A stretch of 64,000 nucleotides of DNA from Gigaspora rosea (Eukaryota; Glomeromycota; Glomeromycetes; Diversisporales; Gigasporaceae), in contig QKWP01000577.1 in assembly GCA_003550325.1 (NCBI GenBank), positions 83,204 to 147,203 of the forward strand, written 5' to 3'. The notes beneath the pieces are model-generated. The model saw nothing but the letters and a program-made list of their open reading frames with translations, was not told where the DNA came from and made no database searches. The position numbers and the translations under genes are program-made. Positions 44,699 through 56,450 of this stretch are shown here, piece by piece; position 1 is the stretch's first letter; each line of letters starts with the position of its first letter.

Positions 44699-46617
44699 TA
44701 AATATCAAAAAGTTAATAGCTTATTTAATAATCAATAATCATTGATATTTAGACTTCTTGATTTTTATTGGGCGATGCTCATTTAATGTACTTTTATTTT
44801 ATTATTATTTTGTAAATTTAGTTTTCTATAATTATTATTTATCTATTTTGTATATTTTTATTCATTTATTATAAATATATCATGGTTTTTTGCACCTGGT
44901 ATATGTGTTTTAAAATCTTTACTAAAATTTGTACAATAAGATTTTTAAATTTTTCATAGTTATGCATTTAGCTAGCTTTTAAAATAGCACAAATATAGGC
45001 ATAAATATCACATAGCAGATAGGTGGTTATGAATATATATATGAGAATGTGAATGTTAAATCTGAATAGCATACAATATAGTATCTTTTTCCAAAGGTAC
45101 TATGTAACAACCCATGCCTTTTCTCCTAGGTTATTTGCACTGGTCTATATGAAATCACATAATTTTCATAAAAACTGGTATAATATTTTTTAAGCAATAT
45201 AATGTTGTCAAAATAATTTAAGATCTGCCATTAATCACATCTATAAAAACAATATTTTATTTTTTTCCAAGCATTTAAATGGAAGGTTTTAAATTCTTAT
45301 TGATTGTTGTGATGTAGCTATTTAGAGTAAATTTTTTGTTTGTACAATAGTTCTGTATGGGGTAAAAGAGTTAAATTCTTTTGGTTAGTACAAATACAAT
45401 TTGTAGCTAGTACAATAGCACTATCACAGGTTGAATCAATAAATACTAAGTAAATATTAGGAGATAAGTTTCTTAGTATGTACCCAGTATTCTACTATTG
45501 ATCCACCAAATACCTGTAGCATATTAGTAAAATACCAGGAGATAGATCAATGCTGGTAACTTAACAGTAACATTCTGGGATCATACTCTTAGTCCAAAAA
45601 GTAAGATACGGAATGCCCTGGCATGTTGTTGTTATATTACTAGTGTTACAAATTGAAGATTTGTGCCTGTGAGAAAGTGAGCCAAATACAATTCTCTAAT
45701 TTAGTAATCAATAGAATTTTCTTTTTGTATTTGGTAATTTATTATTTTCTAAATAATTAGTCTCTCCATCAAACCCATTTTGACTGGAAATTTTGCATGT
45801 AATTCTTTTCTGTTTGTATAATTGTCATAATATGTTAACATAATGGTGTTAAAGGGCACAAATTTTGAATATTCTTGATAGCATGTTAACATACTAGACC
45901 TAGTTGTATTAACATATAGCATATTAAACAACATGTTAATATACTAAATAGTGCTTTAATATGTTCTATAATTGATCCAAATGTATATAAGTAAACTAAT
46001 TCAGCTTCAATAAAAGCATAGAATTCTCTCTTAGTTACCCTAAATATAAAGAAATTAAGATAATATAGCTGAATAGACCTTTATCAGAAATTGTTAATCA
46101 AAAACTATTGAATAAACCTGTTATACTTTTGCATTAAACTTTGTTATAATACATGATAATAAAGCAATATTTTGATATTTACATCCCAGTACACTCTTAT
46201 TCTAAATTATGTACCTTATCCAATTTGTGACCTCTTTCTTTGTAACTATTAGAGTTAAACTGGTTGAATATATATGCTCACCTATTTTAATAGTTATATT
46301 TGGAGCTAATTGTGTAGATAATACTATATCTAAATATTCTAGAAGTTTATTTTTGACAATATCATAGCTAATTCCTATCAACCCATCAAAAACTCTGAAC
46401 AACCTTGCTAACCAAATTGCATAACTCATTCAATATCTACAAGCTGCATCCATTCAGTAAGTTAATGTTACTAGCCAGAGTTGAGACAAGTAAAGTACTC
46501 TAGCTTTGCAAGAATGAATATTACTTTTTACTGTTTAAAAGGCTTTGCTGCTATTTTGTAAATAATTCAATATAATCAAGCCCCTGCTAAAATGATCATG
46601 CTTGCTCCAAAAATCTA
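44699..46617. other. Intergenic, no gene recognised
   Basis: AT-rich. Minus-strand frames at 45749-45934 and 46202-46429 have no recognisable motif. Contains a downstream AATAAA-like region for the preceding gene and otherwise nothing identifiable. Confidence 0.4.
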
Positions 46618-46733
46618 GGATAGCATGTCACTATGTCCAATTTGTTTCAATTTTTTTTGAACATATGTCCTATTGAAAATGGACATATGACCAAAAAAAA
46701 TTGAAACCAATTGGATATAGTGATGTGCCATCC
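46618..46733. repeat. Perfect-looking hairpin, arms about 53 bp, loop 10 bp
   Basis: GGATAGCATGTCACTATGTC... pairs with ...GGATATAGTGATGTGCCATCC; the arm centre is GGACATATG / CATATGTCC. It may be a small foldback MITE. No TSD was resolved. Confidence 0.75.
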
Positions 46734-47590
46734 CTGCCAAAAATAGCTTTTAACCCACCTTTATCAATTAGTTTGATACCCTGTTTTAGAAAGTAAATAG
46801 TTTTCTTATCTAATCTAGTAGAAGCAATGTCATTATAAGCTATAACTTTTATTATATAGTCATTAAACAGTTGATCCAGTATGTAGAAGCAGGAGTACTA
46901 CAGCATTCTGATGCAGCCAAAGTACAAATATTTAGAAATAAGCTAAGACCTAAACAATATATGACCATGTTTTCTTTTTTTCCAATATAATAAAAGCTAC
47001 TTATAAAAGGATTAAAGCCATTGAGAATGCTTTTAATAAGACTTCTGCTCTCTCTAATTTATTTTTATAACTTTTTGGTACCTTCTTTCTGTAAACTTGC
47101 ACTTTTAGTCAATCCTCAATGTTGCTATCTATCAATAGTACTGAGGCAATAATAGAAAAATTAGTAGTAGCTATCAATAAAATGACTTTGCAATTACAGA
47201 AGAAAAAGAAACCACCTTATGAACCTTTTAAAAAAGGTAGTATGCTTTAGATATAGTAAACCTAGTCATCTAAACAGAATGTATAGTAAAAATAGCAATA
47301 GTATTGTATACTTTTGAAGTGGTAAACCTGGTTATCTAAGTAGAATATATAGTAAAAACAGCAATGGTTAATTTAAAAGTACTGCAGATGCAATCTTAGA
47401 CCCTAAAAGTAATAATATAAGTGTGAATAATGATACTCTTCAGACCTATTAGAAAAAAAATAGAATTAATACACCTTTGTAAGCCTTTTTGAAGAAACTT
47501 TTCTTTTTTCTAGCTAGTTAATTTGAGTACCATAAACCTATTTCTACTTTTCTATACCAAAACTATAAAAAAATATAGACAAATCAGATA

Positions 47591-47766
47591 CAGTCAGATC
47601 CCTCTAAATGCTACCACCCTAAATACAATACCTCTCTAAATTCACGTCTTCTCTTGGGCCCAACTAATATTACATCTATAAATTTTTACCTTCCTTAATG
47701 CAATACCTCTCTAAATGCACATGCCAGAGCTAGTCCCAATGACGTGCATTTAGAGAGGTCTGACTG
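47591..47766. mobile_element. CAGTC-type MITE, 176 bp (in LINE)
   Basis: CAGTCAGATCCCTCTAAATG and its inverted partner (19 of 21), TA on both sides (47589-47590 and 47767-47768). The interior repeats CTCTCTAAATGCAC. Sister of 13416-13588. Confidence 0.88.
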
Positions 47767-48210
47767 TATATATTTAGCCCTAGTAGAAGAAGAGGCTCTA
47801 ATTATAAATAATCGCTCTATAAATAAACTTGAGTCTAAAATAATAAAAATAATAAAAATATTAATAAAGTTAAAATTCTTTCAAATAAGCCTGTTCCTAT
47901 AAATAAACTAGTATTTTAAGAAAAGCTTCTTGTAGAAGTACTTAGAAATAGGTGAGAATATATCTAGCACTCACTTACAAAATATAAAAAAAGAAGAAAG
48001 AGCATTTTAGAAAAATCTTAAAATGTCTTAACCAAATTAAAGAAAAGCAATAGCTAAAAAACCCCAATTGCTCCTGAAAGGTGCTCTAGTTGTAATTTGG
48101 AATAGTGCAACATCTGAATTAAATAAAGAAATTATGCCTTGTGAGAAAAGTAGAGGAAGAAGAGGACCCCAAAATATACATAGATAGGTCAGATATTAGT
48201 TTGCTTATTT

Positions 48211-48567
48211 TTGGTGTTTTTTATACAGATCTTTTCTATTTATGAAAATATTTTTGCTTATTTTTGGGGGTTTTTTGCAGATCTTTATATTTTTGGTAAT
48301 TTTATAATTAACCTAACCTATCTATGTATATTTTGGAGTTCTGAAAAGAGCATCACTTGTGCATTTTATAATATTAATGGACTTAAGACACACTTTTATA
48401 GTTTAATTTTTTTATTAACTTGTAGAATTGAAAGAAAAGTAGATATAATTGAAATTGCAAGAACAAATTTGGGAGAAAGGGAGACAAAGTTTATGGCAAG
48501 AAACTGGACAATTTTAAAAGTCTTTGGTCAAGTGCTATATGTGACAATCTCGAAGATTCAGGCATAG
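48211..48567 (+). pseudogene. LINE endonuclease N-terminal fragment
   Basis: The open 118-codon frame contains 'AFYNINGLK' and 'VDIIEIARTNLGERETKF', corresponding to the first catalytic Asn and the Glu-containing motif of AP-type LINE endonucleases. The usual Glu in 'ETN' has become Arg ('ARTN'), so catalysis is lost. Part of the LINE entry above. Confidence 0.65.
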
Positions 48568-48877
48568 GGCTCTTAATACCTAGGGACATTGAAAAGCATG
48601 TGAATAAAATAGAGTAATTTAATAAATACTTAATATGTGCATACATGTTTTTTAAAAAGTATAAACTCTTAGTAATAGTAGTTTACATACCTTCAAGTAA
48701 TAATATAAGTACAAAACTGGTTATTAAAAGAATCAAAAAAATAGTTAACATAAATAAGAATCTTGGCAAATTGCTTTAATAGGAGACTTTAATCACATAC
48801 TAGATAAACTCATAGACAAGTTTATGCAAATGTAAACTATAAATGTTTTGCTCTTTTCATATGGCTTTTAGTAGATA

Positions 48878-49052
48878 CAGTCAAACCTCGCAATAGTCAC
48901 ATGCTAAAATCAGACTTTCTATATGCTTATTGCGAGATTGTAACTAAAGCGAGCTAAAATTTATATATAGAATATATAATTAAATAGAAAAATTAAGGTA
49001 ACTATAGCAAGATTGTGACTAATGCGAATGTGACTATTGTGGGGTTTGACTG
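48878..49052. mobile_element. CAGTC-type MITE, 175 bp (in LINE endonuclease)
   Basis: CAGTCAAACCTCGCAATAGT, inverted match 21 of 23, TA flanks at 48876-48877 and 49053-49054. It separates the two halves of the endonuclease domain. Termini share ATAGTCAC with the 2588 element. Confidence 0.88.
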
Positions 49053-49817
49053 TATATTTAGAAAACAAAATTCTAGTACCAGAAAGTACACTTGGCACAC
49101 AAGTACAAAGATAGACCAGATATATATATCAGAAATCTTGATAAGCAAGATATTGAAATTGGAGATACATAATATAAAATCAATAATAGATAGTTATCAC
49201 ATCTTGCCATTGGTAAAAATTTTATTAGCTCATGTAATAACTTAGGTATAGCAAGTAGTACAAGATAAATGTCAATCATATATAAAGTAGTACTAAACAG
49301 AGCTTAATTAAAAATAAGATGAATACAAGTTAATATTTGACCCTAGAGAAGTTTTAATCAAGATGATCAAGCATTTTAAGAAGCAGTTTAGAAAGAGAAA
49401 ACCCTAACTAAATATACTTAATGAGGAGTATAGAAGTATTTGCCAACCTTTAAGTCGAATACAAGAGTAATGGTAGGAGCTAGATAGCTCTTAATACTTT
49501 GATAAAGTTAAATTAAATTTTGCACGAGGTATATCCAATATAACTTATAAGTTAATTAAACAGGCAGGCCAAATAGTGCAAATTGTTTTCAAAAATGTTT
49601 GTTTAGTATATAGAAACATCTCAGACAGATAGAAAGTAGCACAAATTTATACAATTTTCAAAAAGAGGAGATTGGGATTTTAAGCTAAGTAGAGTAAGCC
49701 AATTGCATTATTGGAAGCTTTTTGCAAGTGTGTAACTAGTGTTATAATAAAAGATTAAATATGATTATTAACAACAGAATATTCTACAAGGACCTAATTT
49801 TGCAGGTTTGCCAAAAG

Positions 49818-50501
49818 TAAGGATAGAAGTCATATAGTCATTAGTCGATTAGTCGACAATTAGTCGACTTATCAACTAAATTTTTTTATAGTTAGTCGAT
49901 CAATTAATCGATTAGTTGATTAGTCGATTAGTCGATTAGTCAACTAGGTAATTAGTTGATTAGTCGATTAGTTGATTAGTAATTAGTCGACTAGTTGATT
50001 AGTTGATTAGTCAACTAATTGATTAGTCAACTAATCGACTAGTCGATTAGTTAACTAATTGATTAGTTGATTGCTGTAATCAATTAGTTGATTAGTCAAT
50101 TAGTCGATAAGATTAATCATCTATTTCATATTTTCATTACTATATTCCTTGTATTTATTTTTTTGTATATTTATTGACTAGCTAATTAATTAACTAATTA
50201 ATTAATCGACTAATCGTCTAATCAACTAGTCTACTAGTGATTAGTCAACTAATCGACTAATTGACTAGTTGATTAGTCGACTAATCGACTAGTCGATTAG
50301 CTGACTAGTTAATTAGTCGACTGATCAATTAGTCGACTAATTACTTGACTAATTGATTAGTCTATTAATCAATTAATCGACTAATTAGTTAACTAATCGA
50401 TTAGTCGATTAATCAATTAGTCAATTTTTAGTCAGTTGATGACTAACAGTTTTAGTCGACTAACTAATTGACTAAAAATTTTTAACCAATTCCTATTCTC
50501 A
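49818..50501. mobile_element. TTAGTCGA-array element, 684 bp, 8-bp TSD (in LINE RT)
   Basis: GCCAAAAG stands at 49810-49817 and 50502-50509, and removal restores the LINE frame ('FAGLPK' to 'GSTEEPIY'). The outer ends are imperfect inverted repeats (TAAGGATAGAAG / TGAGAATAGGAA). Two arrays of TTAGTCGA and TAGTTGAT octamers in both orientations (49838-50107 and 50175-50475) flank a non-repetitive AT-rich core. Non-coding. Confidence 0.85.
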
Positions 50502-51223
50502 GCCAAAAGGTTCAATGGAGGAACCTATTTATATTTTAAATTTGCACTAGAAGTGGCCTATGAGAAAAAGAAAAAGATGTGGCTCCTTTTCAAGATATGA
50601 AGAAACATTTGAATCTGTCAGTTTGTTGATGCTTGAAAAATGATGTAAAGCATTAGACTTCCAGAAATTTTAATAAAATTTATTACTAATTTATTTAGTA
50701 AAAGGCATATATGAGTAATAACAGATTATATCTTTATAAAAGAATTTGGAGCCAAGGAAGTATTGACCAAGGTGAGTTATATACCTCTTGGTATAGCAGA
50801 TTTTCTATGTTCCTTTGCTAGAGAGAGTGCAGATGACAAATTTTTGGATTATATTGCTAAAGTAAATGCTTTCAAGTCAAATAATGATATAGGAGAAGTT
50901 TAAATATATGATAGGTAGTATTGGTATACACTAACAATATGATATTGATTGCAGATTCGAAGGAACAGCTAAAAAAACAATTAGCATTGCAGAACAACTC
51001 TTCTATATTAATAATATTGAAATTAATGGTAGCAAATCCAAGCTGGTAGTAATTAACTCAAAGCTTTAAAAGAAAAAAAGGAATGTCTTGTTCTGCAAGA
51101 TAAAGTTATTTATAGAACTAAAACAACATGATATAAATTTCTGAAAGTTTACTTATACATATTTAAAAATTTTGTGAATATCAAGAAAAAAGTAAAAAAA
51201 ATCATTGTTTTGTTTATATACTT

Positions 51224-51475
51224 GGGCTTGGTGCTACAAAAAGGTGGTAAATTGACAAAAAAAGATCTTCAGAAAATCAATTTTTATGTTATAGATTTTA
51301 TAATAAATCATAAGAAATTGCAAATTTTAAAGAGTTATATCGCATAATTTTATTAATATAACTACTTTTGTGTTTTAAGTAAAAAATGATCCTAAACTTA
51401 TACTAAATTAATTTATGCAAAAAAATTCATTTCTAAAATTTTGTCAATTTACCCCATTTTTGCAGCACCAAGCCC
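51224..51475. mobile_element. TIR element GGGCTTGGTGCT, 252 bp (in LINE)
   Basis: GGGCTTGGTGCTACAAAAAG and its inverted partner continue in step to GGTAAATTGACAAAA. ACTT lies on both sides (51220-51223 and 51476-51479). Related half-element at 35105-35205. Confidence 0.8.
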
Positions 51476-52010
51476 ACTTACTAAAAGAAAAAAAGTAACA
51501 GCTAGCTAGCAGCATAACAGGCTTTATTATAATTGTCTGATTTTTGAATATCATCTTATCATAACAAAGTCTTATTAAAGTAATAATTTTCTGTTACAAG
51601 ATTGAATTCAGAGCCACGAGTATGAATTCCTAGAGTGTGAGACAAAAAAAATTAGAAAGTTCACATTTTACTTTATAAACTTTCAAAGTAATTCAGTAAT
51701 CCGTGAGGTAATTCAGAAGTTAAATGAGAAGCAACTTATTTCACCTTGAATAGGATTACGTTAACAAATATGTTTAAATCCTGTACTTGTTAAACAAGCA
51801 AGAGAAACTCAAAGAAAGACCTTATTTTTAGTAATAGGCGAAGGTATGGATAGTTAAATTAGTAAATATTAAGCAATGAAGTTTTTTTCTTTGCTATTTA
51901 ATTTGTCTTGTCCTTAGTATGCTAGCCCAAGATCTTGTGCATTGAGAAAAGCAAATGTTAAAATGTGAAGGAGTATTGTAAATATGAAATGGGTGTTAAA
52001 TATATAAAAG

Positions 52011-52389
52011 AAGCGTCGAATATGTGGGACTTGGATATTAAACATTGCACATAGAGTATAGTGGGCTTTAAAATCACGAAAGCAGAAGAATAATCATGAG
52101 GGCTAGCTATAGTGACATTTTTTTCAATTTACTCATATAGGCTATTGAAGAATTTCTAAAGAAAAAATTATTAATGTTTTTTTGTATTTATATCTCTAAT
52201 GAGTCTTCAGAAGATTATTAATATGCTTAGATCATATGTTAGACGATTTTAAAGATTTTGATATTGATCAAAATTTCCAAAGGTGTAAAAATATTAAAAG
52301 ATAAGTTTGAGTTTCGTGTGTTTTTACTTATTGTAGTTGATTAATTATTTTAATTTATTTATATTAATTTAAGGGTTTTATAATTTACC
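52011..52389. other. Region after the LINE, no gene recognised
   Basis: AT-rich; may still include decayed LINE 3' sequence. No poly-A tail or TSD was identified. Confidence 0.35.
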
Positions 52390-52720
52390 AGCATGGTGAT
52401 GTACCGCCACCCTTGATCAACCAATAGAATACAGGATCAGGTGTAACATGAAATCGAAGTGATTATGATTTTTTCAAAAATCGGCTATAGCACGAAATTT
52501 TGCCTATGAAATCATCTCTCATGCAATAACAAAAAAAATTCCTCTCAAAATTTTGGGTTAGCATCTCTTTGTTAAATTGCCCTACCCTAACCCTATCCCT
52601 TACCCTAACACTATCCCTTACCCTCACCCTAATCCTAAACTAACAAATTAATTTATTGGTTTGATTTCAAATTACACCAGATCTTATAGGGTGCGGTGTA
52701 TCACATATGCGAAAAAATCA
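52390..52720. repeat. Dispersed repeat with telomere-like core
   Basis: TACCGCCACCCTTGATCAAC at the left and the complement TACACCGCACCCTATAAGAT at the right look like weak inverted termini. The centre at 52570-52636 is a run of CCCTAACCCTA / CCCTTACCCTAAC units. Left half related to 42694-42960. Confidence 0.55.
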
Positions 52721-53159
52721 AAAATTCTTAATTTAATTATAATTCGATATATAATTATTTATTATTGGCAAGTGATTTAGTTTTAAGGATTTTATCGTTA
52801 ACACGAATCAAAATTTTGCCAAAGATCTTTTAGGCTATGTTTATTTTTATTTTTTTTCTTGATTATTGTAATAGGTCAAATTAACTAATTTGTAACTTTT
52901 TGTATATGCGAATCTAACATTTTACAAAAACATTTGTTAAAATATGACTAGTTAGACATAAAAAAATGATAGTCCATATTTAAGATTGTTTTTTTTTTTT
53001 TATACATGTATAGCATAAAATCCAAGTACTGTAATAAATTATTGCAATTCTTAAATTTAAATAAATGTATCTTTTTATTTAATTAATATCACATATCTTT
53101 TATTTAATTAATATCTTGCAAAATATTTTACTTCGGCTCTCTTAATATAAATCTATTAA

Positions 53160-53870
53160 CCAATCAGATTTTGTAAAATCACGAAATGATCTACAAAAAT
53201 TATCCAATTAAAATGAAAGCCCGCTATGCTCTAGCAAGCCAAGTTATGTGAACAATAAGGTGCTTCTACCAAAATTAGAGTATGTTTTGCAAGTTATAGC
53301 TCTGACAGAAGTGAACTAGAAAATATATATCACCATTTATCCATATAATGTCAATGAGATATATGGCAATTTTTTGCAAAAAATTTCATTTTGTATCTTT
53401 CGATATTCTATCTATTAATAACTATTTAAAAATTTTATATAAAAGCATATTGGATAGCATGCATTAATAAAAAACATAGAGCTTTCTTAACCTGGAAAAT
53501 AATGAATTTTTAAATTCATATTAATAATAAAAAACTGTGGCAACGGTATAATTTTGATAAGAATTTGATTATTTTTCAAGTTATGAACAAAAAGAACTCC
53601 ATTTTATTAAAGTATGCTATCCATTATGCTTTCCTGCAAAAATACTAAATGCATAGCTTAATATATAAAATTGAGAAGATACAATTTGAGCTTGTAAATT
53701 TTTTTATAAAAAAAAAAGCCATATATCTCCTCAACATTACACACAATACTCTATTTAGAAAATTTGCATAAAAGCATAGTGAATAGCATATTTTAATGTA
53801 ATAGAGAACATTTTAGCCAGAAACTTTACAATTTGATTTTTATATAGGACCATTGATTTACATAGTGCAT
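53160..53870. repeat. Degenerate inverted-repeat region
   Basis: AAAAGCATATTGGATAGCAT near 53440, its inverse ATGCTATCCATTATGCTTTC near 53610, and again AAAAGCATAGTGAATAGCAT near 53773. No coding sequence; probably relics of a foldback element. Confidence 0.5.
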
Positions 53871-53924
53871 CGAACACCCAAACGTGGATTTTTAACGAGG
53901 ATAACAAAAACAAAATTTCAGGTC

Positions 53925-54430
53925 GGATGCGTTGGATCTAGGTCGGCGTTTAGCTCTAATTGTTAGAACTCATACAGGGGAGTGGGTCCTCAAAATTTCG
54001 GGTCGTGATACGTCAGAGTGCATCGGAATCATAGTCGACTGGATCAGAATTGATCAATTTTGTCCCAAAATCATAAAAAAATTTACTAAATCATTTACAT
54101 TCATTAAGTAAAAAATGCCCAGCTAATAATTTTCTATAGAACCTAGTAAAACTAGGGCTAAAAACCGACCTAGTTCCGACCCGGAAATTTGGGGAAAGCC
54201 CTGCAAAAATCAATTGTTAGCAGTTTCTATCAGCTGGGCATTATTTACTTAATGAATATGATTTCATTAGTAAAATTTTATTGATATTGCACCAAATTAA
54301 TCAATTCCGATCCAGCTGACCATGATTCCGATGCACTTCGACACAGAATTTTGGTGACCCCCCTGTACGAATTCCAACGTGAGGATGTTGATTAATCCGA
54401 TCTGGATCCCAAGATCAATGTCAAATCTAA
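53925..54430. repeat. Large foldback element, arms about 200 bp
   Basis: GTGCATCGGAATCAT near 54015 pairs with ATGATTCCGATGCAC near 54323. CATTAAGTAAAAAATGCCCA near 54101 pairs with its inverse near 54238, and CATACAGGGG with CCCCCCTGTACG at the outside. The centre is GC-richer (CCGACCTAGTTCCGACCCGG). The minus-strand frame 54297-54575 falls in one arm and is not a gene. Outer ends are approximate. Confidence 0.7.
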
Positions 54431-54814
54431 CCAGAATTACAGAATTAGACATCCCTACCCTAAGCATGTGTATGACACAATTGATAATATAGATTAGTTC
54501 TACTTTAAATCCGGAATCGCTGAACTTTGCATAGCTTTGGAAAGCAGTTCTGACGGTAATAAGCGAAACTTTCATTTATGATGTTTCTTGCCGCTACTTC
54601 ATATAGTCCAGTACTTTTACGTGGTCAACCACTCGGTTGTCACTAGTAGAAGTTTGACCTATTTTGAGATCTGAAATATAAATTTCGGATCTTAAAAACT
54701 AAAATCTTTTGGAATAAAAATATGAAATTTTCAAGTTACAATAATTAGAAAAAATTTGGAGACTTTATGGCTTTTAGATAAATTAACGAATTTTTTGCAG
54801 CCAATCAGCAATCA

Positions 54815-56450
54815 GCATGGTACAAGAATAAATAGTATTTTTAAAAAAATTAACCAATCAGCGGATTTTTACCAATGTTGTATGAGTTACAATTTTAAAT
54901 TGAGAAAATCTTGCACTACAAGGCTTGTCCATGCTCTATTTATGCGCTAAAATTTTCCCAATGTCGTAATAATAATTGTAATAAACTTGAAAATGGAACA
55001 TATTTGTAGTTTTATAAAAAATAGAACCAAAGTTCCCAATTTCAGAATGCCGATATGAGACAGATGCACCGCTAATATGTGATGATTGCCTTCCTGAATT
55101 ATTAAAAAGTGATTTTCCTAACTGGACAAGTAAAAATTCACAAATTGATGAATTTATTCAAAAAGCACAACATACATCAACTTATAATGAATATCCTGAA
55201 TGGATTCCATATAGCTCTTTCACTGAAATAAAATATATTAGTAAAGGCGGGTTTGGTGTTGTATATTCTGCAAAATGGTATAAAGGAGTAAAATGTTTCA
55301 GGTGGAGAGATGAATACAAGTATAATACTCGATCTGGACCCTGTATGATTGCACTAAAACAATCAAATGACCAAGAAGATAAAGTTCATCTTTTTCTTAA
55401 GGAGGTATAGATTCTAATATTAAATTTCTTTAAACTTGTTTGTATTCGATGTTAAATAAATTCAATTTTAAATGCAGATTCAGGCTCAATTTTATTGTTG
55501 TCATTTATGTGGAGTAACTAAAGATCCTTCAAGATCTTAATATATGTTCGTGATGCGTTACGCACCACAGGGAGATCTACGACGATTTTTGCAGAAAAAT
55601 TTCGAAATATTAACTCCAGAACATAAGTTACAAATAGCACAATCTATATGCACAGAACTCCAAAATATTCATGCTAAAGGTTGGGTACATGGTGATCTTC
55701 ATAGTGGAAATATTTTATTATTAAATGAAAAAGATGCTTTTATTTCAGATTTTGAATTATGTCGACCGATAACTGAAATGCAATTGTTTAAAAAAAATTT
55801 ATGGAATAATACCAAATATTGCACCAGAGATACTTCGTTTTCAATCTTCGTATTCTCGAGCAGGAGACATTTATAGTTTGGGTATGATTCTATGGTAACT
55901 TTTTATGGGATTCGGCATTTTCAAACAGAACACACGATGTAAATTTAATAGCAGATATTTGTAATGGTCTTCGATCAAAAACCTGCCATTTTGCACCTCT
56001 TACTTATAATGATTTGCTAGAAAAATGTTGGGATCAAAATCCTTTAGAACGACCAACTATAAATGTTATATTAAATTCTATTGGAAAGTTGATTACATGT
56101 TTGAGGTATATAAGAGAAAATGGACTTGATGAAAACGAGATTATAAATGTTAGAGCTTTATCAGAGCAAAAATTGCTCAAATATTTGGTTACTTACTTAA
56201 TAGGTATCAAAATGAATATTTTTTTAATCAAGACAAAAGATTTATATATCCGAAATTATTACGGGAATTCCTTAATTCATTTAACGCAACTAAGATATAT
56301 AAAATTATGAAATGGAAGCCCGATATTGATATTCCTATTCATCTGGGTGTGATATATAAAAGTTGTATGATTAGTGTTAGTAATGAGTATGCGACTCATC
56401 AATATGATATGACACTTCAATACGAAATTTGTGATATGCCGTAAATTAAT
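54815..56450 (+). pseudogene. TKL-type protein kinase relic K2
   Basis: Better preserved than K1. It has a Cys-rich front ('CCMSYNFKLRKSCTTRLVHA'), then 'LICDDCLPELLKSDFPNW', glycine loop 'YISKGGFGVVYSAKWYKG', 'CMIALKQ', a GT-AG intron at 55405-55477, 'YCCHLCGVTKDP', 'MFVMRYAPQGDLRRFL', the catalytic loop 'VHGDLHSGNILL' (Arg of HRD is Gly) and 'ISDFELCRP', where DFG has become DFE. C-lobe: 'APEIL' in a shifted frame, 'KCWDQNPLERPTINVIL'. Defects: TAA at 55538-55540, a frameshift in the A-run near 55793, TAA near 55897, and further shifts near 55930. HGD is common in this fungal kinase group, but DFE would impair Mg binding. It is followed by R2, as K1 is. Confidence 0.8.

Larger units (their letters stand above)
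46870..52010 (+). pseudogene. Degenerate non-LTR retrotransposon (LINE) with ORF1, endonuclease and RT remains
   Basis: Boundaries are approximate. ORF1-like remains at 46980-47450 end in two decayed zinc knuckles ('CFRYSKPSHLNRMY' near 47243 and a second near 47310). An AP-like endonuclease follows: 'AFYNINGLK' near 48360, 'DIIEIARTNLGERETKF', then after an inserted MITE 'RKYTWHTSTKIDQIYIS' near 49085. Reverse transcriptase pieces: 'RGISNITYKLIKQAG' (about 49525), 'EEPIYILNLALEVAYEKKKK' (about 50520), motif A 'QDMKK' plus a shifted 'FESV' (about 50590), 'YIPLGIADFLCSFARES', the YADD motif decayed to 'YTNN' (50927-50938), then '[17 protein letters not shown]'. Stops and shifts are everywhere, so it is dead. 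It cut target DNA and reverse-transcribed its RNA when active. Four younger insertions lie inside it. Confidence 0.75.

Noticed and set aside
49838..50480. CRISPR-like array
   Set aside because: The repeats are 8-10 bp in both orientations with no uniform spacers, and the context is eukaryotic. It is a transposon with an 8-bp TSD.
52570..52640. Telomere or chromosome end
   Set aside because: The repeats are short, degenerate and flanked on both sides by ordinary DNA.
54297..54575. Minus-strand frame of 92 codons
   Set aside because: Falls in one arm of the large foldback, which has no such frame in the opposite arm; no motif is present.
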